Source of the DNA: Chloroflexi bacterium RBG_19FT_COMBO_55_16
GTDB lineage: Bacteria; Chloroflexota; Anaerolineae; Anaerolineales; UBA4823
DNA length: 6,496 nt
Direction: 5' to 3'
Assembly (NCBI GenBank): GCA_001795335.1
Contig: MGOK01000065.1
Coordinates: 2,410 to 8,905, forward strand
The number at the start of each line of letters is the position of its first letter. Position 1 is the first letter of the stretch. The position numbers were made by a program, and so were the translations under genes. Shown piece after piece: positions 1 through 5,446 of this stretch. The notes below the pieces were generated by a model, which was not told the origin of the DNA, made no database searches, and saw only the letters and a program-made list of their open reading frames with translations.

Positions 1-1127
1 CAATGCAGCTGGACGATCTTGAAAACGGGGTTCTACTTATCTTGAATGGCACCGATGGCACACTAACCATCGATCCTGCGCCAGAAGAGCTGGTTCAGGC
101 GCGACAGTCCCAGAACCAATGGCGTTCGCGCTGGGCAGAACAGGTGGCTGATGCGCATTTACCTGCAGTAACCAAAGATGGTCGTACAGTTGAGGTGGTC
201 GCGAACATTGGCAGTGTGACGGATGCGCGGCAGGCGGTCGAATATGGAGCCGAGGGCGTCGGATTACTGCGAACAGAATTCCTCTACCTTGACAAGCAGC
301 AGATGCCTTCGCAGGCAGAACAAATCAACACCTACCGGGAGATTTTCGAAGTGATTGGGAATCGACCGCTGGTCGTCCGGACACTAGATATCGGAGGCGA
401 CAAAGCGGTTGAATACCTGGGGACAAAGAGTGAACCCAACCCATTCCTTGGGTGGCGGGCGATCCGCATGATCGACGAAAAACCCGAAATTTTGCGCGAC
501 CAATTTTGCGCCTTGTTGGAAGCAGGCGCAGGATTCGATCTGCGGATCATGGTGCCTATGGTCTCCAGCCTGGACGAAGTTCAGCAGGCACGACAGCTAT
601 TTGACGAAGCTCACCAGGCACTCCGCACGAGCAGCAGGCCGATGGCAGGCAATGTTCAATTCGGCATCATGGTGGAGGTGCCAGCCGCGGCACTGCTGGT
701 CGAACACCTGGCGAAATATGTGGACTTTTTCAGCATTGGCACGAACGACCTGGCTCAGTACACGTTGGCAGTGGACCGCACCAACGAGCGCGTCGCTCAC
801 CTGGCGAGCCCCTTCCATCCAGCTGTGATCCGTTTGATCGCGGGTACTATTCAAGAAGCCCACGCCAAGGGGAAATGGGTCGGCCTGTGTGGCGAGATGG
901 CCGGCGATCCCCTGGCAGCACCCTTATTGCTTGGATTGGGCCTGGATGAGTTCAGCATGGCGGCCGCCTCTATCCCGGTGGTTAAACAGACCATCCGCCA
1001 GCTGGTATACCGCGACTGCCAGGAGATCGCCGCCACTGCATTAAAGCTTCCCACCACAAAAACCGTGATGGAATATCTGGAGCAGGTCAAGGATAAGAAT
1101 GTCGTAGAAGGCAGCAGGGGAAAATAA
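1..1127 (+). CDS. ptsI: Phosphoenolpyruvate-protein phosphotransferase (PTS enzyme I), C-terminal part, 5' truncated by window edge
   Basis: Enzyme I takes phosphate from PEP onto its own histidine and passes it to HPr, starting the cytoplasmic PTS sugar-uptake relay. The visible 374 residues begin in the tail of the swivelling phospho-histidine domain (residues 1-30 of the fragment) and continue through the complete PEP-binding TIM barrel. Visible family signatures are GVGLLRTEF (residues 85-93, with the PEP-binding Arg90), VRTLDIGGDK (125-134), NPFLGWRAIR (146-155), the PEP-utilising signature FFSIGTNDLAQYTLAVDR (242-259) with metal and PEP ligands Asn248 and Asp249, and GLCGEMAGD (294-302) with the catalytic Cys296. 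By comparison with a usual length near 570-580 aa, about 200 N-terminal residues including the active histidine lie before the window. The ATG at base 3 is therefore an internal methionine. The gene ends in TAA. The family call is secure, but a domain of a larger fusion (for example a DhaM-like protein) cannot be excluded because the N-terminus is missing. Confidence 0.95.
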   Translation, partial: MQLDDLENGVLLILNGTDGTLTIDPAPEELVQARQSQNQWRSRWAEQVADAHLPAVTKDGRTVEVVANIGSVTDARQAVEYGAEGVGLLRTEFLYLDKQQMPSQAEQINTYREIFEVIGNRPLVVRTLDIGGDKAVEYLGTKSEPNPFLGWRAIRMIDEKPEILRDQFCALLEAGAGFDLRIMVPMVSSLDEVQQARQLFDEAHQALRTSSRPMAGNVQFGIMVEVPAAALLVEHLAKYVDFFSIGTNDLAQYTLAVDRTNERVAHLASPFHPAVIRLIAGTIQEAHAKGKWVGLCGEMAGDPLAAPLLLGLGLDEFSMAAASIPVVKQTIRQLVYRDCQEIAATALKLPTTKTVMEYLEQVKDKNVVEGSRGK

Positions 1128-1216
1128 AACCAGCCTTAGGCGAAGCGAATCAGCATTGATCAGGGGCCTATGGATGGGCGGGACCGATGATGCTCTTCTT
1201 CTGCAAATCCTAGACA

Positions 1217-1663
1217 CTAAGAGAGGCGCGTTCGAAACCAGCTCAAGAAATCGCCAGGGGTGCCGATCGGGAATGGAAGGTTATCCCTTAGCGTTTGGTT
1301 ATTGAGGAAGTGCTGTTGGTCTAAGGTAACAAAAAAGTGCGCACCGCTTTCAACTGCAGCGGCGCACACTTGAGTGTCGCCAGGATGCTGGACAAACCTT
1401 CGAACGAGATGGACAGCACTCTGATCGGGGGGTTGCACGACTTGAACACCACTCTTTTCCAGCAGTACGGTCAAGAATCCTAATAAGCCGGGAGCTTTAT
1501 TGCGGAGTGCATTCTCTACCTCACTCAACACCTGAGAGCTGATTAGCAATTGAATCGCTCCGGCTTCCCCTAATTTCATGATCATACGACCACCCCCGGT
1601 AGAGGACCAGATGCCAGCGAATAACGCACTGGAATCAAGGTAGACCTTAACCCTCTCTGACAT
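1217..1663 (-). CDS. PIN-domain toxin of a VapBC-like toxin-antitoxin pair
   Basis: This 148-residue protein has the length and acidic residues of a PIN-domain ribonuclease, the toxin of VapBC-type modules. In that family a four-acid, Mg-dependent site cuts RNA. The likely site residues are Asp10 in YLDSSALFAG (8-17), Glu48 or Glu50 in SEVENAL (47-53), Asp96 in HPGDTQVCAAA (93-103) and Asp115 in FVTLDQQHF (111-119), so the catalytic set looks intact. The gene starts with ATG 17 nt inside the end of the antitoxin gene, in a different frame, and has only a weak purine-rich stretch upstream (GAGAAAAG). This suggests translation coupled to the antitoxin. It ends in TAG, facing ptsI convergently across 89 bp. 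The RNA target cannot be read from the sequence. The sequence looks closer to the 'putative toxin, PIN family' group than to classical enterobacterial VapC, so I give no symbol. Confidence 0.85.
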   Translation of the reverse strand: MSERVKVYLDSSALFAGIWSSTGGGRMIMKLGEAGAIQLLISSQVLSEVENALRNKAPGLLGFLTVLLEKSGVQVVQPPDQSAVHLVRRFVQHPGDTQVCAAAVESGAHFFVTLDQQHFLNNQTLRDNLPFPIGTPGDFLSWFRTRLS

Positions 1664-1910
1664 ACTTTTCTCGTTCTTCTCGCAAGGTTTTCAGCATACT
1701 TTCTAGCGTTTCACCCCTTTCGAGTAGGGCCTGAGTGATTCGATTGGCAATCGCGTCGATTTCCGAAAGGCGGGGATTGATGACGAACACCCCCCCTAAG
1801 TCAAGTAGAGTAAAACTATCACCAGCTTCCAAATGATAGGCTTCGCGTAAGGCCTTTGGTAAGACTAACACGCCGCGTTGCGCCATCTGCAGGGTAATGG
1901 TATCGTCCAT
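1647..1910 (-). CDS. AbrB/MazE/SpoVT-type antitoxin (VapB-like)
   Basis: This small 87-residue protein has two parts. Residues 7-46 form an AbrB/MazE swapped-hairpin DNA-binding domain. It shows the family pattern RGVLVLPKALREAYHLEAGD (12-31), with the characteristic LPKALRE core, a Gly-Asp turn and the closing strand GGVFVINP (39-46). Residues 48-87 are predicted helical and highly charged (ERGETLESMLKTLREEREKY), the kind of tail that antitoxins use to wrap and inhibit a PIN toxin. The partner gene follows directly with a 17-nt overlap, the usual antitoxin-first order. The start is the ATG at 1910, preceded by a strong ribosome binding site AGGAGA six bases upstream and by a well-spaced promoter. 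Known relatives repress their own operon through the AbrB domain, and the half-site array in front of this gene fits that. The function is inferred from family and context. Confidence 0.88.
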   Translation of the reverse strand: MDDTITLQMAQRGVLVLPKALREAYHLEAGDSFTLLDLGGVFVINPRLSEIDAIANRITQALLERGETLESMLKTLREEREKYVREG

Positions 1911-1912
1911 GG

Positions 1913-1955
1913 CTGATCTCCTGATATTCTGTATTTCTGATCATCAGTTTATCAG
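1913..1955 (-). promoter_or_regulatory. Probable operator: 8-nt-spaced CTGAT half-sites turning into inverted ATCAG
   Basis: On the + strand CTGAT occurs at 1913-1917, 1921-1925 and 1937-1941, with a near match CTGTA at 1929-1933. These are four positions on an exact 8-base spacing. The last CTGAT forms a perfect inverted repeat with ATCAG at 1943-1947 around a single central base, 1942. A second ATCAG follows at 1951-1955, again 8 bases on. The array covers the -10 element of the antitoxin promoter (1946-1951), the presumed transcription start and the ribosome binding site. Binding by the antitoxin or the antitoxin-toxin complex is inferred from position and from the known self-repression of this family. 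Confidence 0.6.
1917..1922 (-). promoter_or_regulatory. Ribosome binding site of the antitoxin gene
   Basis: Read on the minus strand this is AGGAGA, six bases before the antitoxin ATG. It fixes that start. Two CTGAT half-sites of the upstream array (1913-1917 and 1921-1925) overlap or touch it. Confidence 0.8.
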
Positions 1956-1974
1956 TATAATATTGATTAGTCAA
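1946..1974 (-). promoter_or_regulatory. Sigma-70-type promoter of the toxin-antitoxin operon
   Basis: On the minus strand there is a -35 TTGACT (1969-1974), a 17-base spacer and a -10 TAAACT (1946-1951). The -10 is preceded by TGA, giving an extended -10 TGn. The predicted start of transcription is near 1939, leaving a leader of about 28 nt. The -10 lies inside the CTGAT/ATCAG array, as expected for a repressed promoter. The -35 sits in a short inverted repeat (ATTGA 1962-1966, TCAAT 1971-1975). The whole promoter fits in the 78 bp between the ftsK stop and the antitoxin start, so the module need not depend on read-through from ftsK. Confidence 0.7.
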
Positions 1975-1988
1975 TTCCTTGAGGGGAT

Positions 1989-4322
1989 TCAGTCGCCTTG
2001 CTCCTCGATTGGCGGGGCGGCAGGGCCGTAATCCAGCACCTCCAGGCTTTGCGCTCCGGGCTGGGCCAGGCCGACGATGCCTCTTTCCTGCATACTCTCG
2101 ATCAGGCGGGCGGCGCGTGTGTAGCCGATGCGCAGCCGGCGCTGCAACATCGAGATAGAGGCGCGCCCCTGTCGCCGCACCAGGTCGACTGCCTCAGCAT
2201 AGAGCGGGTCGAGTTCTTCTTCTGCCTTCATATCCTCCCACAGGGGGATCTGCTTGAGCGGGATGCCGGCTGGCAAGGAATCTACTACCCCCCCGATCGC
2301 CGTGGAGGCCGGCTCGAGGCTTCCAGAGAAACCCCGCCAGTAGGTCACCAGGCGCTGGATCTCCGGATCGGAGACGAAGGCTCCCTGCAAGCGCACCGGC
2401 GCGGCGGCATCGGGCGCCTGGAAGAGCATGTCGCCCCGCCCCAGCAATCGTTCGGCCCCAGGCTGGTCGAGGATCACGCGGCTGTCTACGCCGGAGGCCA
2501 CGGCGAAGGCGACGCGCGCCGGGAAGTTGGCCTTGATCAGGCCGGTGACCACGTCCACCGAGGGACGTTGGGTGGCGATCACCAGGTGGATGCCGGTGGC
2601 ACGCGCCAGCTGCGCCAGGCGGGTGATGGTGCGCTCGGTCTCGTCCGGGGCCAGCATCATCAGGTCGGCCAGTTCGTCGATAACCACCACCAGGTGGGGC
2701 ACCTTCTTCTCGCCGTGCGCCGCCAGGCGGACATTGTAGTCTTCGATGTTGCGCGCCCCAGCCTGCGCCAGCTTGTGATAGCGTTGGTCCATCTCGCGCG
2801 CCACCCACTGCAATGCGCCGACCACGCGTTCCAGTTCGACCACCACCGGCGCCAGGAGATGCGGGATGCCGTTGTAACCAGTCAGCTCGACGCGCTTGGG
2901 ATCGACCATCACCATGCGCAGGTCGTCGGGGGTGTTGTTGAGCAACAGGCAGCAGATCAGGGAGTTGACGCACACTGACTTGCCCGAGCCAGTTGCCCCG
3001 GCGATCAGCAGGTGCGGCATGACGGACAGGTCGGCGGAGACGGCGTTGCCGGCGACGTCCTGGCCCAGGGCGAAACGCAGCAGCGACTTTGAGCGGCGGA
3101 AGGCCTCGCTCTCGAGCACGTCGCGCAGGGCGACCAGTGAGATCGCTTCGTTGGGTACCTCTATGCCCACATACCCTTTGCTGGGGACGGGGGCCTGGAT
3201 ACGGATACGCTTGGCGGAAAGAGCCAGGGCCAGGTCGTCGGCCAGGGCGGCGATCTTGCTCACCCGCACGCGCATCTGCCCATTGCGGGTTTCGATAAAA
3301 CCGGGCTCGACGCCAAACTGGGTGATGGTCGGGCCGCGGTTGACCTCTATAACCTTGGCCGGCGCGCCGAAGGAGGCCAGGGTATCTTCCACCATACGGG
3401 CGCGCTGGCGGTCGAACTCGTCATCATACGAAACTTCACCACCTGCATCCAAAATCTCGTCTAGCGGAGGCAGAGCCCATTCCCTGATCTCCCCACCAAA
3501 GATGGGGGTTAGTGGCTGAGCGGTGGGCAGGGTGCCCGATGGAGGATGTTCTGTGTTGGGCCTCATTTGGAGAGGAGTGAAGCCCTGGCCAAGCGTTGGT
3601 TGCCCGGTAGGATTCCGCCGCCAGCGCGCATCCCAGGCGTTTTGCAGGCGCGCAAACAGCGGTGCAATCCAACCGAATAATTCCGGCACGGAAAGGTCGA
3701 GCGCCAAGGCTAAGGCAACTACTAACCAGGCGATTAAGGCGATTGTGGCGCCACCCCACCCCAGGCTAGGAGTGAGCAGCGCCAGGACCGAGCCCCCCAC
3801 ATAACCCCCACCCAGGCTTCGCTCGGCGAGGTCGAAATTGGCAGTGCGATTGGCTGGAAAGTTTAAGTAATGCAGCCAGGCCAGCAGGTTGAGGTAGAGC
3901 AAGATCAGGCCTACCACGCGCTCCAGTGCCAGCTGGGGTAGGCGATCGAAATGACGCAGGATCAGCCACAGGCCGAGGGCGATCAACCCGACCGGCAGCA
4001 AATACATGCCCCAACCAAAAGCCTGCCCGAGGAGCGCCAACCAACCTCCCGAGATCCAGCCACGGTTCTGAGAGAGCAGGCTGAGCAGGGTGAGCAGGCC
4101 GACCAGGGTCATCCCTACCCCCAGCAGGTCCAGCTTGCGGTCCAGGGAAAGCGAGCTCCACAGGGACGGGCGGCGGGGCGCGGGACGCGCTGGGGAGGCA
4201 GGCGGTTTCCCTTTAGGCGTCCCGGTCCTGTCGCTGGGTCGGCTTCTCCTGGCCGGAGGGGCGGTGCGCCTGGTTTTAGCGGCTGGTTTTTGAGTAGTTT
4301 TTTTAGACTTGCGGGCAGGCAT
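1989..4322 (-). CDS. ftsK: DNA translocase FtsK/SpoIIIE
   Basis: FtsK is a septum-anchored hexameric ATPase that pumps chromosomal DNA during division and helps resolve chromosome dimers. Layout of the 777 residues: a very basic, Pro-rich cytoplasmic tail (1-53); four to five hydrophobic segments (about 64-84, 94-122, 135-155, 174-184 and 190-210); a short linker (211-280); the motor alpha domain beginning near WALPPLDEIL (282-291); the RecA-like beta domain; and a winged-helix gamma domain (about 705-751, ASISMLQRRLRIGYTRAARL). Walker A is GATGSGKS (442-449, Lys448). Walker B is VVVIDELADL (545-554, Asp549 and Glu550). IATQRPSVDVVTG follows, also family-typical. The intact gamma domain implies reading of oriented DNA sequences. 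The length is near that of SpoIIIE; the long linker of enterobacterial FtsK is absent. The ATG at 4322 has no Shine-Dalgarno sequence. The next in-frame Met (71) lies inside the first membrane segment, so the start given here is preferred. It is divergent from rnz. Confidence 0.96.
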   Translation of the reverse strand: MPARKSKKTTQKPAAKTRRTAPPARRSRPSDRTGTPKGKPPASPARPAPRRPSLWSSLSLDRKLDLLGVGMTLVGLLTLLSLLSQNRGWISGGWLALLGQAFGWGMYLLPVGLIALGLWLILRHFDRLPQLALERVVGLILLYLNLLAWLHYLNFPANRTANFDLAERSLGGGYVGGSVLALLTPSLGWGGATIALIAWLVVALALALDLSVPELFGWIAPLFARLQNAWDARWRRNPTGQPTLGQGFTPLQMRPNTEHPPSGTLPTAQPLTPIFGGEIREWALPPLDEILDAGGEVSYDDEFDRQRARMVEDTLASFGAPAKVIEVNRGPTITQFGVEPGFIETRNGQMRVRVSKIAALADDLALALSAKRIRIQAPVPSKGYVGIEVPNEAISLVALRDVLESEAFRRSKSLLRFALGQDVAGNAVSADLSVMPHLLIAGATGSGKSVCVNSLICCLLLNNTPDDLRMVMVDPKRVELTGYNGIPHLLAPVVVELERVVGALQWVAREMDQRYHKLAQAGARNIEDYNVRLAAHGEKKVPHLVVVIDELADLMMLAPDETERTITRLAQLARATGIHLVIATQRPSVDVVTGLIKANFPARVAFAVASGVDSRVILDQPGAERLLGRGDMLFQAPDAAAPVRLQGAFVSDPEIQRLVTYWRGFSGSLEPASTAIGGVVDSLPAGIPLKQIPLWEDMKAEEELDPLYAEAVDLVRRQGRASISMLQRRLRIGYTRAARLIESMQERGIVGLAQPGAQSLEVLDYGPAAPPIEEQGD

Positions 4323-4371
4323 TGGATTGTAGATTTAGGATTGCTGATTGTTGAATCGCCGAATCGCTGAT
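4321..4371 (-). repeat. Degenerate 7-8 nt ATC-cored repeat filling the ftsK leader
   Basis: Read on the minus strand toward the ftsK start, seven consecutive units begin with ATC or ATT. They start at 4371 (ATCAGCG), 4364 (8 nt, ATTCGGCG), 4356 (8 nt, ATTCAACA), 4348, 4341, 4334 and 4327. The last unit runs into the ATG at 4322. No purine-rich ribosome binding site is present in or around it. Similar short A/T-rich heptad repeats are common between genes in some bacterial lineages, so this may be a dispersed simple repeat rather than a control element. Confidence 0.6.
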
Positions 4372-4381
4372 TCCCTCGATG

Positions 4382-4390
4382 ATTATAGCA
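4382..4390 (-). promoter_or_regulatory. Extended -10 promoter of ftsK
   Basis: The minus strand reads TGCTATAAT: a perfect consensus -10 (4382-4387) with the TGn extension. No good -35 is found at 16-18 bases (GCGAGA at 17), which is acceptable for extended -10 promoters. Transcription would begin near 4375, so the roughly 52-nt leader would consist almost wholly of the ATC-cored repeat. Confidence 0.6.
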
Positions 4391-4424
4391 CAAATGGTCT
4401 GGAATCTCGCGAAGCCATTTAAGG

Positions 4425-4430
4425 TACAAT
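4425..4430 (+). promoter_or_regulatory. Possible -10 element for rnz
   Basis: TACAAT lies about 70 bases before the rnz start, in the only stretch of the divergent gap with a reasonable + strand -10. The -35 region at the matching distance is poor (GAATCT at a 17-base spacer). This is a tentative call based on one hexamer and on the need for a promoter here. Confidence 0.3.
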
Positions 4431-4485
4431 TCAAGGTGCACGGTGCAGAAGGTACGTTGCTACGCACCTCGCAAATCTCCTCATG

Positions 4486-4501
4486 AAAGGCACCTGCCTT
4501 G
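4486..4501 (+). promoter_or_regulatory. Ribosome binding site and TTG start of rnz inside a small inverted repeat
   Basis: AAAGG (4486-4490) sits eight bases before the TTG at 4499 and decides that start. AAGGC (4487-4491) and GCCTT (4496-4500) are perfectly complementary with a 4-base loop, so the ribosome binding site could pair with the bases leading into the start codon. An in-frame TGA at 4484-4486 rules out any earlier start. Confidence 0.6.
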
Positions 4502-5446
4502 TTCGAAATCGTATTTCTCGGCACCTCTGCTTCAGCCCCATCTGTCCACCGCGGCCTTTCCGCCCAAATTGTAAAGCACGACGAATATCGGTTCTTAATC
4601 GACTGCGGGGAGGGCACCCAACGCCAGATCCTGCAATCAGGCGTAGGCTTTAAGCGCCTGAACCACATCTTGATCACCCACGGACATCTCGATCATATCC
4701 TTGGGCTGGCAGGCTTGCTTTCTACTTTATCGCGTTGGGAGACGCTGAATGAGCTGAACGTTTACGCCGGGAAATGGGCTATGGAGCGTATCGATGATCT
4801 GTTATTCGGGGTGGTGTTGCGTGGGGTGCGCCCTCCGATGGCGATCCATTTGATCGAGGTGCAGGCGGGGGTGATCTTCGAAGACACCAATTTCACGGTA
4901 ACAGCCTTCCCGGTTTCTCACCGCGGTCCGGATTGCTATGGATATCTGTTTGAGGAAAAATCGCGTCGGCCCTTCTTACCCGAAGCGGCGGAGGCGCTCG
5001 GCGTCCCCCAGGGGCCGTGGCGGCGCAACCTGGTGAATGGCCAGTCTGTGACATTGCCCGACGGTAGCCGGATCGTCCCAGACCAGGTGCTCGGCCCGGC
5101 TCGCCCTGGGACACGCCTGGTGCACGTGGGAGACGCCGGCCGGACAGATGACCTGGTCGAAGTTTGCCGGGGGGCGGATCTGCTGGTGATCGAAGCCACT
5201 TATCTGGAAGACGAAGCTGACATGGCCAGGGATTTCGCCCACCTGACTGCCCGCCAGGCGGCAGAACTGGCTCTCCAGGCCGGCGTGAAGCACCTGATTT
5301 TAACCCACATTTCCCGGCGGTATCGTGAGCGGGACGTGCTGGCAGAGGCGCAAGCGATCATCCCAGCCTCGTACGTGGCGCGCGACTTTGACGTCTACCA
5401 GGTCCGCCAGGGGGAATGCGAGAAAGTCGGGCCAACGGATAGATGA
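4499..5446 (+). CDS. rnz: Ribonuclease Z (tRNA 3'-processing endonuclease)
   Basis: RNase Z is a cytoplasmic zinc-dependent beta-lactamase-fold nuclease that trims the 3' trailer from precursor tRNAs. The 315 residues match the short (ElaC) form. The opening strand IVFLGTSASAPS (4-15) is typical. The metal site is complete: HGHLDH (61-66: His61, His63, Asp65, His66), His141 in VSHRGPD, Asp212 in HVGDAGRTDD and His270 in LTHISRRY. The region GVPQGPWRRNLVNGQSV (168-184) corresponds to the family's G-x-P-x-GP loop before the substrate-binding segment. FAHLT (246-250) stands where most members have HST and keeps the conserved histidine (His248). Translation starts at TTG, supported by AAAGG eight bases upstream and an in-frame stop just before. 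The gene is divergent from ftsK and overlaps the next gene by four bases (ATGA), so the two are probably co-transcribed. No truncation is seen. A different metallo-beta-lactamase-fold hydrolase is unlikely given the full motif set. Confidence 0.95.
   Translation: MFEIVFLGTSASAPSVHRGLSAQIVKHDEYRFLIDCGEGTQRQILQSGVGFKRLNHILITHGHLDHILGLAGLLSTLSRWETLNELNVYAGKWAMERIDDLLFGVVLRGVRPPMAIHLIEVQAGVIFEDTNFTVTAFPVSHRGPDCYGYLFEEKSRRPFLPEAAEALGVPQGPWRRNLVNGQSVTLPDGSRIVPDQVLGPARPGTRLVHVGDAGRTDDLVEVCRGADLLVIEATYLEDEADMARDFAHLTARQAAELALQAGVKHLILTHISRRYRERDVLAEAQAIIPASYVARDFDVYQVRQGECEKVGPTDR

Noticed and set aside
3..5. ATG at base 3 as a true start of a short PtsI
   Set aside because: The frame begins in the middle of the phospho-histidine domain fold and the family's full length requires about 200 more residues upstream, so this is an internal methionine of a gene cut by the window edge.
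1128..1216. Possible bidirectional terminator between ptsI and the toxin gene
   Set aside because: Only weak complementarity is present (TAGGC with GCCTA about 20 bases apart, ATCA with TGAT), with no G+C-rich stem followed by a T tract on either strand.
1228..1246. GTTCGAAACC resembling a tRNA T-arm
   Set aside because: It is inside the C-terminal codons of the PIN toxin, has no matching 5-bp stem, and no acceptor or anticodon arm is found nearby.
2194..2973. Open frame of 259 codons on the minus strand, overlapping ftsK in another frame
   Set aside because: It is an Arg/Gly/Pro-rich shadow of the FtsK coding sequence with no domain and no separate start signals.
1998..2978. Long open frame (326 codons) on the + strand, antisense to the ftsK motor region
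   Set aside because: It lies opposite a clear, motif-complete FtsK in a very G+C-rich stretch where antisense frames stay open by chance. Its translation is rich in His, Gln, Arg and Asp with no recognisable domain.
3525..3532. GGGCAGGG, matching the E. coli FtsK-orienting sequence, also on the other strand at 4113-4120, and GAGAAGGG at 6119-6126, like the SpoIIIE recognition sequence
   Set aside because: Matches to these octamers are expected by chance in 6.5 kb, the first two point in opposite directions, and the recognition sequence of this organism is unknown.
4303..4677. Minus-strand frames crossing the ftsK-rnz gap
   Set aside because: They read through the repeat array and antisense to rnz. 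Translations such as SAIQQSAILNLQSN are what this kind of simple repeat gives in any frame.
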